A DNA stretch of 64,000 nucleotides from Candidatus Neomicrothrix sp. UBA2131 (GTDB taxonomy: Bacteria; Actinomycetota; Acidimicrobiia; Acidimicrobiales; MedAcidi-G1): the NCBI GenBank assembly GCA_002329075.1, contig DCXR01000080.1, forward strand, positions 1 through 64,000. The letters are read 5' to 3'. The translations under genes were made by a program, and so were the position numbers. Below the pieces are notes generated by a model. It was not told the DNA's origin and ran no database searches. It saw only the letters and a list, made by a program, of their open reading frames with translations. Below, piece by piece: positions 57,098 to 64,000 of the stretch; positions within the stretch are counted from its first letter, which is position 1, and each line of letters starts with the position of its first letter.

Positions 57098-57796
57098 TCA
57101 GGGTGTCGGGTTGGCGACGGCGTTCCAGTCGCGGGCCTCGAGGTAGGGGCGGAACACCTCGCCGACGGCGGCGAGGTCGGTGGGCGTCTTGGGCCGCTGC
57201 AACTCGTAGAGCTGCGGGAACTCGAGCCACCCGACGACCAGGTTCCAGAGCCGGTCGGCGGCCTCGCCGGTGGGCGGGTCGATCAGCACCGGTCCGAAGA
57301 GCTTGAGGGACTCGTCGTCGTCGGCGCCGGGGAAGACCAGCGTCGGCACGCCCCAGCCGCCGAGGCCGATGATCCGTTCGTGGTCGGCGCGGACGTCGTC
57401 GTGGGTGGTTGGGTCGGCGAGCGCCTCGTCGACGATCGAGGGGTCGAGGTCCATCTCGGCCAGCAGGTGACGGGCCACCTCGGGTTCGTGGGGCTTGCGG
57501 CCCTCGACGTGGAGCGCCGTGCCGGCCTTGAGGTACCAGGCGTCGTTGAGGGCCGGGTCCTCGCGCTTGAGGAGGGCGCCTATCCGCATCATGGACCAGC
57601 CGTACGACCACTCCCGCTCCCAGGGGTGCTTCTTTCCCTCGATCCTGTTGACCTCCTCGAGGCTGAAGAAGCGCCAGTCGACCTCGAGTCCGAGGCGGTC
57701 GCGGACCTCGCGCATCCAGTGGGAGGTCTGGTAGGCCCACGGACAGATCACGTCGAAGTGGAAGGCGACCCGCGTCGGAACGGGGACATCAGGCAT
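57098..57796 (-). CDS. DsbA-family thioredoxin-fold oxidoreductase
   Basis: The 232-residue protein has the thioredoxin-fold start VAFHFDVICPWAYQTSHWM; the motif is CPWA with one Cys only, like HCCA isomerase/mycothiol-dependent DsbA-like proteins and unlike true disulfide oxidases. WGVPTLVFPG holds the cis-Pro loop. ATG 57796 overlaps the stop of the acyl-CoA synthetase gene by 8 bases. A mycothiol-dependent isomerase or transferase role is inferred. Confidence 0.82.
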   Translation of the reverse strand: MPDVPVPTRVAFHFDVICPWAYQTSHWMREVRDRLGLEVDWRFFSLEEVNRIEGKKHPWEREWSYGWSMMRIGALLKREDPALNDAWYLKAGTALHVEGRKPHEPEVARHLLAEMDLDPSIVDEALADPTTHDDVRADHERIIGLGGWGVPTLVFPGADDDESLKLFGPVLIDPPTGEAADRLWNLVVGWLEFPQLYELQRPKTPTDLAAVGEVFRPYLEARDWNAVANPTP

Positions 57797-59321
57797 GCGG
57801 TGCAGCCTCGCACAACTCGTGGCGGAGCACCTTGCCGAGTGCATTTCGGGGAAGCGCCTCGACGGGTACCACCCGGCGGGGCAGCTTGTGGGATGCCAGA
57901 CGATCCCTGGCAAAGTCCCGGAGGTCCTCGACGGTCGGACAGGCGTGGCCATCGGCAGCCACGACGAACGCCACGACCACCTCGCCCCACTCCTCCGAGG
58001 GGGCGCCGGCAGTTGCGACCTCGGCGACGGCCGGGTGGGCTGTGAGCGCCTCGTCGACCTCGGCCGGGAACACGTTGAGGCCGCCGGTGATGATCAGCTC
58101 CTTGGCACGGCCTGTGATGGTGACGTAGCCGTCGTCATCGACCGACCCGAGGTCGCCGGTCCGAAACCAGGGGTCGCCGCCCCCGGGGTCGTCGGCGAAT
58201 TCCTCCGCGTTGGCGTCGGGCCGCTCCCAGTAGCCACCGAACACGTTCGGCCCACGCACGAGGATCTCCGCCGTGGAGGGATCGAGGTACAGGTCGACCC
58301 CGGGCAGCGGAAAGCCGACGCTTCCGGCCCGTCGCTCGCCATCGAAGGGGTTCGACACCAGCATCACCGTCTCGGTCATGCCGTACCGCTCCAGTACCGA
58401 CACGCCGACGTCTGCGAACCCTGCGTGCAGCGCGGGCGAGAGCGGCGCCGAACCCGCCACGCAGAGGCGCAGTCCGCCGAGATCGGCCACCCGGTCGTGG
58501 TCGGCGAGACGGTGGTACATGGTCGGCACCCCGAAGAACATGCTGCAGCCGTGGTCGGTGATGCCGTCCAGCACCCGATCCGGCGCGAAGCCCTGCTGGA
58601 GCACCGCCGAGCCTCCCGCCAGAAGGGTGCCGTGGAGGCCCACGCCCAGGCCGTGCATGTGGAACAGCGGCAGGCAGAGCAGCAGTCGGTCGGCGTCGGT
58701 CCAGCGCCAGGCAAGGCACACCGCATGGGCGCCGGCCAGGAGGTTCTCCTGGGTGAGCACCGCCCCCTTGGGTGCTCCGGTGGTTCCCGAGGTGTAGCCG
58801 ATGACCGCCGGGTCCCCGGGCGCCGCCCGGTCGAGCGGGGGCACCGGACCAGCCGGCAGGTCGATCGTCGTCGAGGTGACGGTGAGTTCGGAGTCGAGGT
58901 CGCGGAGCAGAGCGGACCAGCCGTCGTGGTCCACGAGCGCCGCCACCGGCCGGCAGTCGGAGGCGATGTGGGCCAGTTCGCCACCGGTGTAGGCGCCGTT
59001 GACCGGCACGACGACGAGGCCCAGCCTCAGGCACGCCACGTGGGCGGCGGCCAGGTCGAGCGACGACGGTCCGGAGACCAGTACCCGGTCGCCGGCAACG
59101 AGCCCAGCGGCGGCCAGCCGACCGGCCACCGTCGACGTGCGCTCGAGAAACTTCCCCCGTGTGGTCCAGGCGTCGTCGGCGTGGAGTAGCGGCCGGTCCG
59201 GATCGTCGGCCAGGCGGTCGGCCCAGGCTCCGACGAGGGTGCCCGGGGCGGGGAGGTCGAATCGCCCGTCGTGCCCGGGAGGCAGGTGGGCGGACCAGTT
59301 CTGGGGTCGGTCCGGACTCAC
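57789..59321 (-). CDS. Acyl-CoA synthetase (AMP-forming, malonyl-CoA synthetase-like)
   Basis: The 510-residue adenylate-forming enzyme has the P-loop YTSGTTGAPKGAV, the A5 motif RYGMTETVMLV, WFRTGDLGSVDDDGYV (A7/A8) and a C-terminal LPRNALGKVLRHEL with the catalytic Lys. MatB-like malonate activation is suggested by size and the RYGMTET motif but short fatty or aromatic acids are possible. GTG 59321 is supported by TACCGT 7 bases upstream. It is divergent from the luciferase-like gene across the 31-bp operator. Confidence 0.9.
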   Translation of the reverse strand: MSPDRPQNWSAHLPPGHDGRFDLPAPGTLVGAWADRLADDPDRPLLHADDAWTTRGKFLERTSTVAGRLAAAGLVAGDRVLVSGPSSLDLAAAHVACLRLGLVVVPVNGAYTGGELAHIASDCRPVAALVDHDGWSALLRDLDSELTVTSTTIDLPAGPVPPLDRAAPGDPAVIGYTSGTTGAPKGAVLTQENLLAGAHAVCLAWRWTDADRLLLCLPLFHMHGLGVGLHGTLLAGGSAVLQQGFAPDRVLDGITDHGCSMFFGVPTMYHRLADHDRVADLGGLRLCVAGSAPLSPALHAGFADVGVSVLERYGMTETVMLVSNPFDGERRAGSVGFPLPGVDLYLDPSTAEILVRGPNVFGGYWERPDANAEEFADDPGGGDPWFRTGDLGSVDDDGYVTITGRAKELIITGGLNVFPAEVDEALTAHPAVAEVATAGAPSEEWGEVVVAFVVAADGHACPTVEDLRDFARDRLASHKLPRRVVPVEALPRNALGKVLRHELCEAAPHA

Positions 59322-59328
59322 CGCCGCG

Positions 59329-59334
59329 ACGGTA
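59329..59334 (-). promoter_or_regulatory. -10 hexamer TACCGT, 7 bases before GTG 59321
   Basis: Fits TANNNT at leaderless spacing. Confidence 0.45.
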
Positions 59335-59353
59335 GCCCCCGGGGCCTCCCGAC

Positions 59354-59382
59354 TTGACGGCCACCGCTTCCCCTAGAATACT
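59354..59382 (+). promoter_or_regulatory. Promoter of the luciferase-like gene at 59423
   Basis: TTGACG (59354-59359), a 17-base spacer and AATACT (59377-59382). The -10 lies in the left arm of the 31-bp palindrome. AGGAG at 59407-59411 is the ribosome site, 11 bases before ATG. Confidence 0.5.
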
Positions 59383-59404
59383 AATGTAATCCATTAGTAT
59401 TCTA
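59374..59404. promoter_or_regulatory. 31-bp perfect inverted repeat, operator (13-base arms, 5-base spacer)
   Basis: TAGAATACTAATG and its exact complement flank TAATC. AT-rich in GC-rich DNA, it sits between two divergent genes and covers the plus-strand -10 and start point. The TetR protein encoded two genes later is the likely ligand. Confidence 0.8.
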
Positions 59405-59422
59405 CCAGGAGCAGAAGCACCC

Positions 59423-60634
59423 ATGGAGTTCGGCATCTTCGCCAACGGCTACCTACCCGGCCCCGCCGCCCACGACAGCGACAGCGAGCACTTCGAACTC
59501 ATCCGTGAAGCCGAGTACGGCATCCTCGCCGACAGGCACAACTGGAAGTACATCTGGTTCGGCGAGCACCATGCCCTGACCGAGTACAGCCACATGTCGG
59601 CTCCGGCACCCCTCATGGGCTGGGTGGCCGCCCAGACCGACTACATCCACATCGGCACCGCCATCACGAGCCTCCCCACCAACAAGGAACACCCGGCCCG
59701 CATCGCCGAGCGTGCCGCCATGCTCGACCACGTCACCAACCGCCGCTTCGAGTTCGGCACCGGCCGCGGTGCCGGTAGCCACGAGGTCCGCACCTTCAAC
59801 GTCATGGACACGGCCGAGACCAAGGCCCAGTGGGACGAGGTCATCCGCGAGATCCCCCGCATGTGGGAACAGCGGGACTACGACTTCGACGGCGAGTTCT
59901 TCACCGTGCCGACCCCGCACAACATCCTCCCCAAGCCGTACGGACAGGGGCATCCGCCGATCTGGGTGGCGTGCGGAAACCCGGCCACCTTCGCCAAGGC
60001 CGGCTCGCTCGGCATCGGCGCCATCGCCTTCAACTTCGAGCCGATCCACAACCTCAGGGGCCGCGTCGATTCCTACAAGGAGGCCATCCGGGACCCGGTC
60101 GAACAGATCGGGCAGTACAAGAACGACAACGTGATGATGACCAACTCGTGCATCTGTCTCGAGGACCGCGAGGAGGCCCGTGCCATCGCCAAGTCGAAGG
60201 GCCGCGGCTACCTCGTCACGATGGTCAACCTCTACCACGACACGATGCCCAAGTCACCCGACGCCATCGTCTGGCCGAACCCGCCGATGGATCCGGGCTG
60301 GACGGACGAGATGCTCGACATGGCTATCGAGGGCGGCTACATGCTCTGCGGCAACCCCGAGGAGGTCTGCGAGCAGGTGGCCCGCTACCAGGAGGTCGGC
60401 TGCGACCAGGTCGTGTTCGGCCTCCCCGTCGAGGGCATGAGCCACGAGCAGCACCTCGAGATGATCGAGTTGTTCGGCGACCGCGTGATACCCGAGTACG
60501 ACCGGGACCGCACCCACTCCACCGACCACTACCGGGCCACCGCCGAGCGCTGCTACCCGGACTTCCGGTACCCGGTACCCGAAAGCGTCGACGTCGGGGT
60601 CCTGCCCACGTCGGCGCTGCTGCCGCTGGCCTAG
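59423..60634 (+). CDS. Luciferase-like monooxygenase (LLM class flavin-dependent oxidoreductase)
   Basis: The 403-residue TIM-barrel protein starts MEFGIFANGYLPGP and has the LLM features WKYIWFGEHHALTEYSHMSAP, IHIGTAITSLPTNKEHPAR and FEFGTGRGAGSHEV. This FGEHHALTEYSH pattern is seen in actinobacterial LLM proteins linked to alkane, terpenoid or steroid metabolism. FMN or F420 could serve as cofactor. It is tandem with a TetR gene and under the operator at 59374-59404. Confidence 0.85.
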   Translation: MEFGIFANGYLPGPAAHDSDSEHFELIREAEYGILADRHNWKYIWFGEHHALTEYSHMSAPAPLMGWVAAQTDYIHIGTAITSLPTNKEHPARIAERAAMLDHVTNRRFEFGTGRGAGSHEVRTFNVMDTAETKAQWDEVIREIPRMWEQRDYDFDGEFFTVPTPHNILPKPYGQGHPPIWVACGNPATFAKAGSLGIGAIAFNFEPIHNLRGRVDSYKEAIRDPVEQIGQYKNDNVMMTNSCICLEDREEARAIAKSKGRGYLVTMVNLYHDTMPKSPDAIVWPNPPMDPGWTDEMLDMAIEGGYMLCGNPEEVCEQVARYQEVGCDQVVFGLPVEGMSHEQHLEMIELFGDRVIPEYDRDRTHSTDHYRATAERCYPDFRYPVPESVDVGVLPTSALLPLA

Positions 60635-60650
60635 GGACCAGGGGCACCAG

Positions 60651-61274
60651 ATGCCACGCGACAGCACCGAGACACGGGCCCGACTGCAGGTCGAGGCCGA
60701 GCGCCTGTTCGCCGAACAGGGTGTCTGGCAAGCCGGCATCGGTGAGATCGTCGCCGCCGCCGGCCAGCGCAACGCCTCGGCGCTGACCTACCACTTCGGC
60801 TCCCGGGAGGGTGTCCTCGACCGGATCCTCGCAGGACACGAGGACTCGATCGACGCCCACCGCGGCGAACTGCTCGAAGGGCTCAGCGACGACCCACCGA
60901 CACATGCAGTGCTCGACGCCCTGGTCCGACCCATGTCGGCCCGCCTGGCCCACGAGCGGGGCCGCCGCTACCTGCGGATCGTGGCGCAACTGACGAGCCG
61001 GTTCTCGCTGTGGCGCGAAGTCCGGTCCGGGCTCGAGCACCGTCACCTCCTCCAGGCCCTCGACCTGCTCGAACGGCGGCCGGCCCACATACCTGCGGCG
61101 GTCCGCCGCGAACGGCTCGTTGCGATGATGCACCTCATGACGTCGTCCCTGGCCGAGCGGGCACGACTGATCGACGCGAGTGGCGAAGTCGAACTCAGTG
61201 CCGCCGACTACGAGGCGAACCTCACCGACATGCTGGCCGGAGTCCTCGAGGCACCTGCCGCGCTCTCCGGATAG
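60651..61274 (+). CDS. TetR/AcrR-family transcriptional regulator
   Basis: The 207-residue protein has the N-terminal DNA-binding domain, RLFAEQGVWQAGIGEIVAAAGQRNASALTYHFGSREGVLDRIL, with HTH residues in the AGQRNASALTYHFGS block, and an all-helical ligand domain with LEHRHLLQALDLLERRP and LVAMMHLMTSSLAERAR. GGGACCAGGGGC precedes ATG 60651 within 16 bases of the upstream stop, so it is cotranscribed with the LLM gene. It is the natural repressor for the palindrome at 59374-59404. Confidence 0.9.
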   Translation: MPRDSTETRARLQVEAERLFAEQGVWQAGIGEIVAAAGQRNASALTYHFGSREGVLDRILAGHEDSIDAHRGELLEGLSDDPPTHAVLDALVRPMSARLAHERGRRYLRIVAQLTSRFSLWREVRSGLEHRHLLQALDLLERRPAHIPAAVRRERLVAMMHLMTSSLAERARLIDASGEVELSAADYEANLTDMLAGVLEAPAALSG

Positions 61275-61283
61275 GTCCGCCGG

Positions 61284-61289
61284 TACCCT
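61284..61289 (+). promoter_or_regulatory. -10 hexamer TACCCT, 8 bases before GTG 61298
   Basis: Fits TANNNT at leaderless spacing, giving the phosphatase its own start. Confidence 0.45.
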
Positions 61290-61297
61290 CGTCGACC

Positions 61298-61981
61298 GTG
61301 CATGTCATCCTCGTCCGCCATGCCCGACCCGAGCTCGTGGTCGACTCGCCCACCATCGCCGACCCCGGCCTCACCGACCTGGGTGTGTGGCAGGCGGCCC
61401 GACTGGCCGACTGGCTGGCCCACGAGGAGATAGACCACATCGTCACCAGCCCCAAGCGCAGGGCAATCGAAACGGTGCAGGCGATGTGCGACGCCCGGGG
61501 CCTCACCCACGAAGTCGTCGACGACCTGGACGAGATCGACCGCTTCTGCCACTCGTACTACCCCACCGAGATCCTCCAGACGGAGGGCAGGGTGTTGTGG
61601 GAGCAGGTGGTCGCCGGCAACTTCACCGAGGTCGGCTGGGACACCCCCGAGAACTTCAACGCCCGCATCACCGCCGCCTGGGACGACCTCTGCAGGCGGT
61701 CCCTCGGCGAACGGGTACTCGTGTCCTGCCACGGAGGCACGGTCCGTTCGATCCTGGCCGCCGTGGCCGGCAACCCGCAGGCGTCGTTCAAGACCGACTA
61801 TGCGGCGATCAGCCGTATACAGGTGGACCTCGAAGACGACGGGGTCCCGCACGCCCACATCCTGTCCGTCAACGAGACAGGCCACTTCGACGCCGACCGC
61901 ACGACAGCCGGTGGCCCGATGCGCGGTGCACCCGACACGGCCTGGCCCGGACAACGCCGTTCGATCACCGCGCCGCGCTAG
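61298..61981 (+). CDS. Histidine phosphatase-family protein (phosphoglycerate mutase-like)
   Basis: The 227-residue protein has the RHG motif at the start as VHVILVRHARPEL, with the nucleophilic His, and the second catalytic region LVSCHGGTVRSIL. The middle TSPKRRAIETVQAM is the usual helix after the first strand. Cofactor-independent phosphomonoesterase activity is typical; substrate unknown. GTG 61298 is supported by the -10 hexamer, and its stop directly abuts the convergent sulfatase stop. Confidence 0.85.
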   Translation: MHVILVRHARPELVVDSPTIADPGLTDLGVWQAARLADWLAHEEIDHIVTSPKRRAIETVQAMCDARGLTHEVVDDLDEIDRFCHSYYPTEILQTEGRVLWEQVVAGNFTEVGWDTPENFNARITAAWDDLCRRSLGERVLVSCHGGTVRSILAAVAGNPQASFKTDYAAISRIQVDLEDDGVPHAHILSVNETGHFDADRTTAGGPMRGAPDTAWPGQRRSITAPR

Positions 61982-63448
61982 TCAGTCGGCGTTCCTCCAG
62001 CCCTGTGGAATCTCAGGGAACCGGGGATCGGCCTCCCACGGGATGACATCGCTGGTCTCGACCAGCCAGGCCAGCAACCGGCCGCGGAGCCCTTCCACCA
62101 CGGCGACCACATCGTCGTCGCCTGCCCGGTCGGTGGCGAGCAGGTTCGTGGTCTCGGCAGGATCGACGGCGCGATCGTAGAGCTCGTCGCTCTCCTCGTG
62201 CCGGTACACGTACGACCACCCGGGGGTGCGTACGCACTCGGCCTTGCCGACGAGGTGCGGCAGGTCGTGCTGGATCTCCGACTTGTGCCGGTAGATCCAC
62301 CCGGCGACTTCCAGCAGGGGCTCGTCGGCGGGGTTGAACCCGCCCTCGCAGAAGGCGGCTTCCCGGTGGGGGGCGGTCGGGTCGGCGAACAGCCCGGTGA
62401 GGCTGCGACCGAAGTGGGTGTGGCCTGGCTCGACCCCGGCCAACTCGAGGCAGGTCGGGAGCAGGTCGACCATCTCGACCTCTCCGAACACCACCTCGTG
62501 CTCCCCCACCCCCGGGCCGGCGGCGACGAGCGGGTTCCGCACGAGGCTGGGGTCGAGTCCCGACGGCCACTTCTCGACCATCCGGTAGTCACCGAGGTAC
62601 TCGCCGTGGTCGCTGAAGCAGAAGGTGACGGTGTCGTCGCCGTGGCCGGTGCGGTCGACGGCCGCAAGGAGCCGTCCCATCTGGTCGTCCACCCGACTGA
62701 CCATGCCGTGGTAGGTGGCGGTGATCTCGGCCAGGTGCCCGTCGGTGAGGTCGTCCCAGCCGTAGCGGCGACGGTACTCGTCCATGAACCCGGGCTTTCC
62801 CAGCCCGGCCTCGACCGGGAGCGGGACCGGCATGTCAGCCCGGTCGTGCATCGAGAACCACGGATCCTCGACCATGAACGGTGGATGTGGCGCAAACAGC
62901 GGCACCCACATCGCCCACGGCCGGTCGTCGGCGCGCTCCTCCAGCCACCGGATAGCCGTCTGGACAGTGGCCTCGTCGCCGTCCAGGCGGGGTTCGCCGC
63001 CCTGCCTCCCGAACCAGAAGCCCCGGTAGAGCGGGTGATCCTCGTCGACTCCTATCGCCAGGTCACCCCAGCCCCAGGTGGGCTCTACGAGGTTGCCGCA
63101 GAAGTCGGTGCTGGCCTCGGTCACGCCGGGGGCGAAGACGTCACCGCGGTTGCCCGGCACCGCCACGTCGTAGCCACCGTCTTTCAGGCAACGCAGCAGG
63201 TTGGGCTCCCACGGCTTGAGGAGGTGGTCGAGGGTGCGGTGTCCGGCGGTGTGCGGGTACAAGCCGGTCATGATCGACACCCGGCTGGGCCCGCAGACGG
63301 GGTGCTGCGACCACGCCGAATGGAAGCGGGTGCCCCGACGGGCAAGGGCGTCGAAGTTGGGGGTATGCGCCACCGGGTTCCCGAAGCACCCGAGTGCATC
63401 CGCCCGGAGCTGGTCCGGGGTGAACAGCAGCAGGTTCGGCCTGGGCAT
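61982..63448 (-). CDS. Sulfatase (formylglycine type)
   Basis: The 488-residue enzyme has LLLFTPDQLRADALG with the metal Asp/Gln, the formylglycine motif HPVCGPSRVSIMTG (C52) and TFCFSDHGEYLGD. The CxPSR form and length suit choline-sulfatase-like or N-sulfoglucosamine sulfohydrolase-like enzymes. No signal peptide is visible. ATG 63448 has TACCAT 7 bases upstream. It is a different lineage from the arylsulfatase at 42229 (CSPTR). Confidence 0.9.
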   Translation of the reverse strand: MPRPNLLLFTPDQLRADALGCFGNPVAHTPNFDALARRGTRFHSAWSQHPVCGPSRVSIMTGLYPHTAGHRTLDHLLKPWEPNLLRCLKDGGYDVAVPGNRGDVFAPGVTEASTDFCGNLVEPTWGWGDLAIGVDEDHPLYRGFWFGRQGGEPRLDGDEATVQTAIRWLEERADDRPWAMWVPLFAPHPPFMVEDPWFSMHDRADMPVPLPVEAGLGKPGFMDEYRRRYGWDDLTDGHLAEITATYHGMVSRVDDQMGRLLAAVDRTGHGDDTVTFCFSDHGEYLGDYRMVEKWPSGLDPSLVRNPLVAAGPGVGEHEVVFGEVEMVDLLPTCLELAGVEPGHTHFGRSLTGLFADPTAPHREAAFCEGGFNPADEPLLEVAGWIYRHKSEIQHDLPHLVGKAECVRTPGWSYVYRHEESDELYDRAVDPAETTNLLATDRAGDDDVVAVVEGLRGRLLAWLVETSDVIPWEADPRFPEIPQGWRNAD

Positions 63449-63455
63449 GAGGCCG

Positions 63456-63461
63456 ATGGTA
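63456..63461 (-). promoter_or_regulatory. -10 hexamer TACCAT, 7 bases before ATG 63448
   Basis: Fits TANNNT at leaderless spacing. Confidence 0.45.
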
Positions 63462-63471
63462 GGTCGGAGCG

Positions 63472-64000
63472 CTAACCGACCGGGAGCCGAACCAGGGACG
63501 GGTCGAGCTCGGCCACCGTCGTAGCCCCAACGAGCGCCATCGTGCTCTCCGTACCAGAGCGCATGAGCCCGAGCATGTGGTCGACGCCCCTCTCCCCCGC
63601 TGCACCGAGTGCGTACATGTGGGGGCGGCCGGCCATCACGGCCGTGGCGCCGAGTGCGCAGGCCTTCACGATGTCGCTGCCGCGCCGCACACCCCCGTCA
63701 CAGATGACCTCGATGCGGTGGCCGACGGCCTCGACGACATCGGGCAGGAGCTCGAGCGGCACGGGGGCGGTGTCGAGTTGGCGGCCTCCGTGGTTCGACA
63801 CCGCGATGGCGGCCACACCGGCATCGGCTGCCAGACGGGCATCGGCCACCGTCTGGATGCCCTTGAGCACGATCGGCCCATCCCAGATCGACTGCAACCA
63901 CTCGAGGTCCCTCCACGCGAGGTCGGGATCGAACAGGGCGGCGGAGTGCTCGGCCAGCGAGACCGCATCGGTGCCGTCGCCGCCTGTTGCACTCGAGAAC
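63472..64000 (-). CDS. FMN-dependent 2-hydroxyacid dehydrogenase/oxidase (N-terminus beyond the window)
   Basis: The last 176 codons of the gene are present. They contain GPIVLKGIQTVADARLA with the catalytic Lys, VSNHGGRQLDTAPV with the catalytic His/Arg, and ICDGGVRRGSDIVKACALGATAVMAGRP, the FMN-phosphate loop. This matches the lactate/glycolate oxidase and mandelate dehydrogenase family. The C-terminus differs from that of MftD-type mycofactocin proteins. It runs in the same direction as the sulfatase, 23 bases upstream of its start codon. Confidence 0.9.
   Translation of the reverse strand, partial: FSSATGGDGTDAVSLAEHSAALFDPDLAWRDLEWLQSIWDGPIVLKGIQTVADARLAADAGVAAIAVSNHGGRQLDTAPVPLELLPDVVEAVGHRIEVICDGGVRRGSDIVKACALGATAVMAGRPHMYALGAAGERGVDHMLGLMRSGTESTMALVGATTVAELDPSLVRLPVG

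Noticed and set aside
63472..64000. MftD (pre-mycofactocin synthase)
   Set aside because: The general family fits, but the C-terminus does not match MftD and no mycofactocin genes are seen.

Overview
The window is about 64 kb of GC-rich DNA, gene-dense, with no tRNA, rRNA, CRISPR array, insertion sequence or prophage that I can see. The gene set points to an actinobacterium, and I would guess an uncultured, possibly marine, member of Acidimicrobiia. Reasons: an F420 biosynthesis gene (cofC/fbiD) divergent from gpsA as in mycobacteria, two luciferase-like (F420/FMN) oxidoreductases, two mycothiol-type maleylpyruvate-isomerase-fold proteins, a PAC2 protein, a LexA box of the actinobacterial type upstream of imuA'-imuB, and two sulfatases. 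The lineage is an inference from gene content, not from a marker gene.

Layout. 1-717: left-truncated secreted protein with peptidoglycan-binding repeats. 812-3519: two overlapping fold-type II PLP enzymes. 3516-19698 (minus): about 16 kb of tightly packed genes that looks like one operon. From its promoter it encodes a three-subunit xanthine-dehydrogenase-type enzyme (FAD, 2Fe-2S and Mo subunits), an L-carbamoylase/allantoate-hydrolase-like M20 enzyme, a D-carbamoylase-like nitrilase, a second, fused molybdenum hydroxylase of the selenium-dependent type, an SsnA-like amidohydrolase, a luciferase-like oxidoreductase, an 8-oxoguanine-deaminase-like amidohydrolase, a small thiamine-binding-like protein, a decayed BMP-type substrate-binding gene, and the ATPase and two permeases of a nucleoside/purine-type ABC importer. 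A short HTH regulator and an amidase face it at 19764-21596. Together these suggest import and breakdown of purine-like or ureide N-heterocycles.

21611-28783 (minus): phosphoribosyltransferase, the SOS-regulated mutagenesis pair imuB/imuA', a membrane protein with a His-rich lipoprotein, a SpoU methyltransferase, a NifU-like small protein, a membrane protein and RNase HII. 28844-46650: mixed housekeeping and accessory genes, including a nonapeptide-repeat protein, gpsA, cofC/fbiD, a PIG-L deacetylase, a P450 with a divergent alcohol dehydrogenase, a Nudix hydrolase, SulP, an arylsulfatase and PAC2. 47037-55584: a CoA-thioester module (thiolase, cysteine-free HMGS/DUF35-like fusion, two CaiB/BaiF CoA-transferases, two acyl-CoA dehydrogenases, two MaoC-like proteins) tied together by two copies of one operator. 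It resembles steroid or isoprenoid side-chain beta-oxidation sets. 55606-64000: MsrA, DsbA-like protein, acyl-CoA synthetase, luciferase-like monooxygenase with a TetR regulator and a perfect 31-bp operator, histidine phosphatase, a second sulfatase and a truncated FMN-dependent 2-hydroxyacid dehydrogenase.

Two window-wide habits stand out. About twenty genes carry a TANNNT (or one-mismatch) -10 hexamer 6-8 bases before the start codon, which implies leaderless mRNAs. Five of ten convergent gene pairs end in a shared CTAG, so their stop codons overlap.
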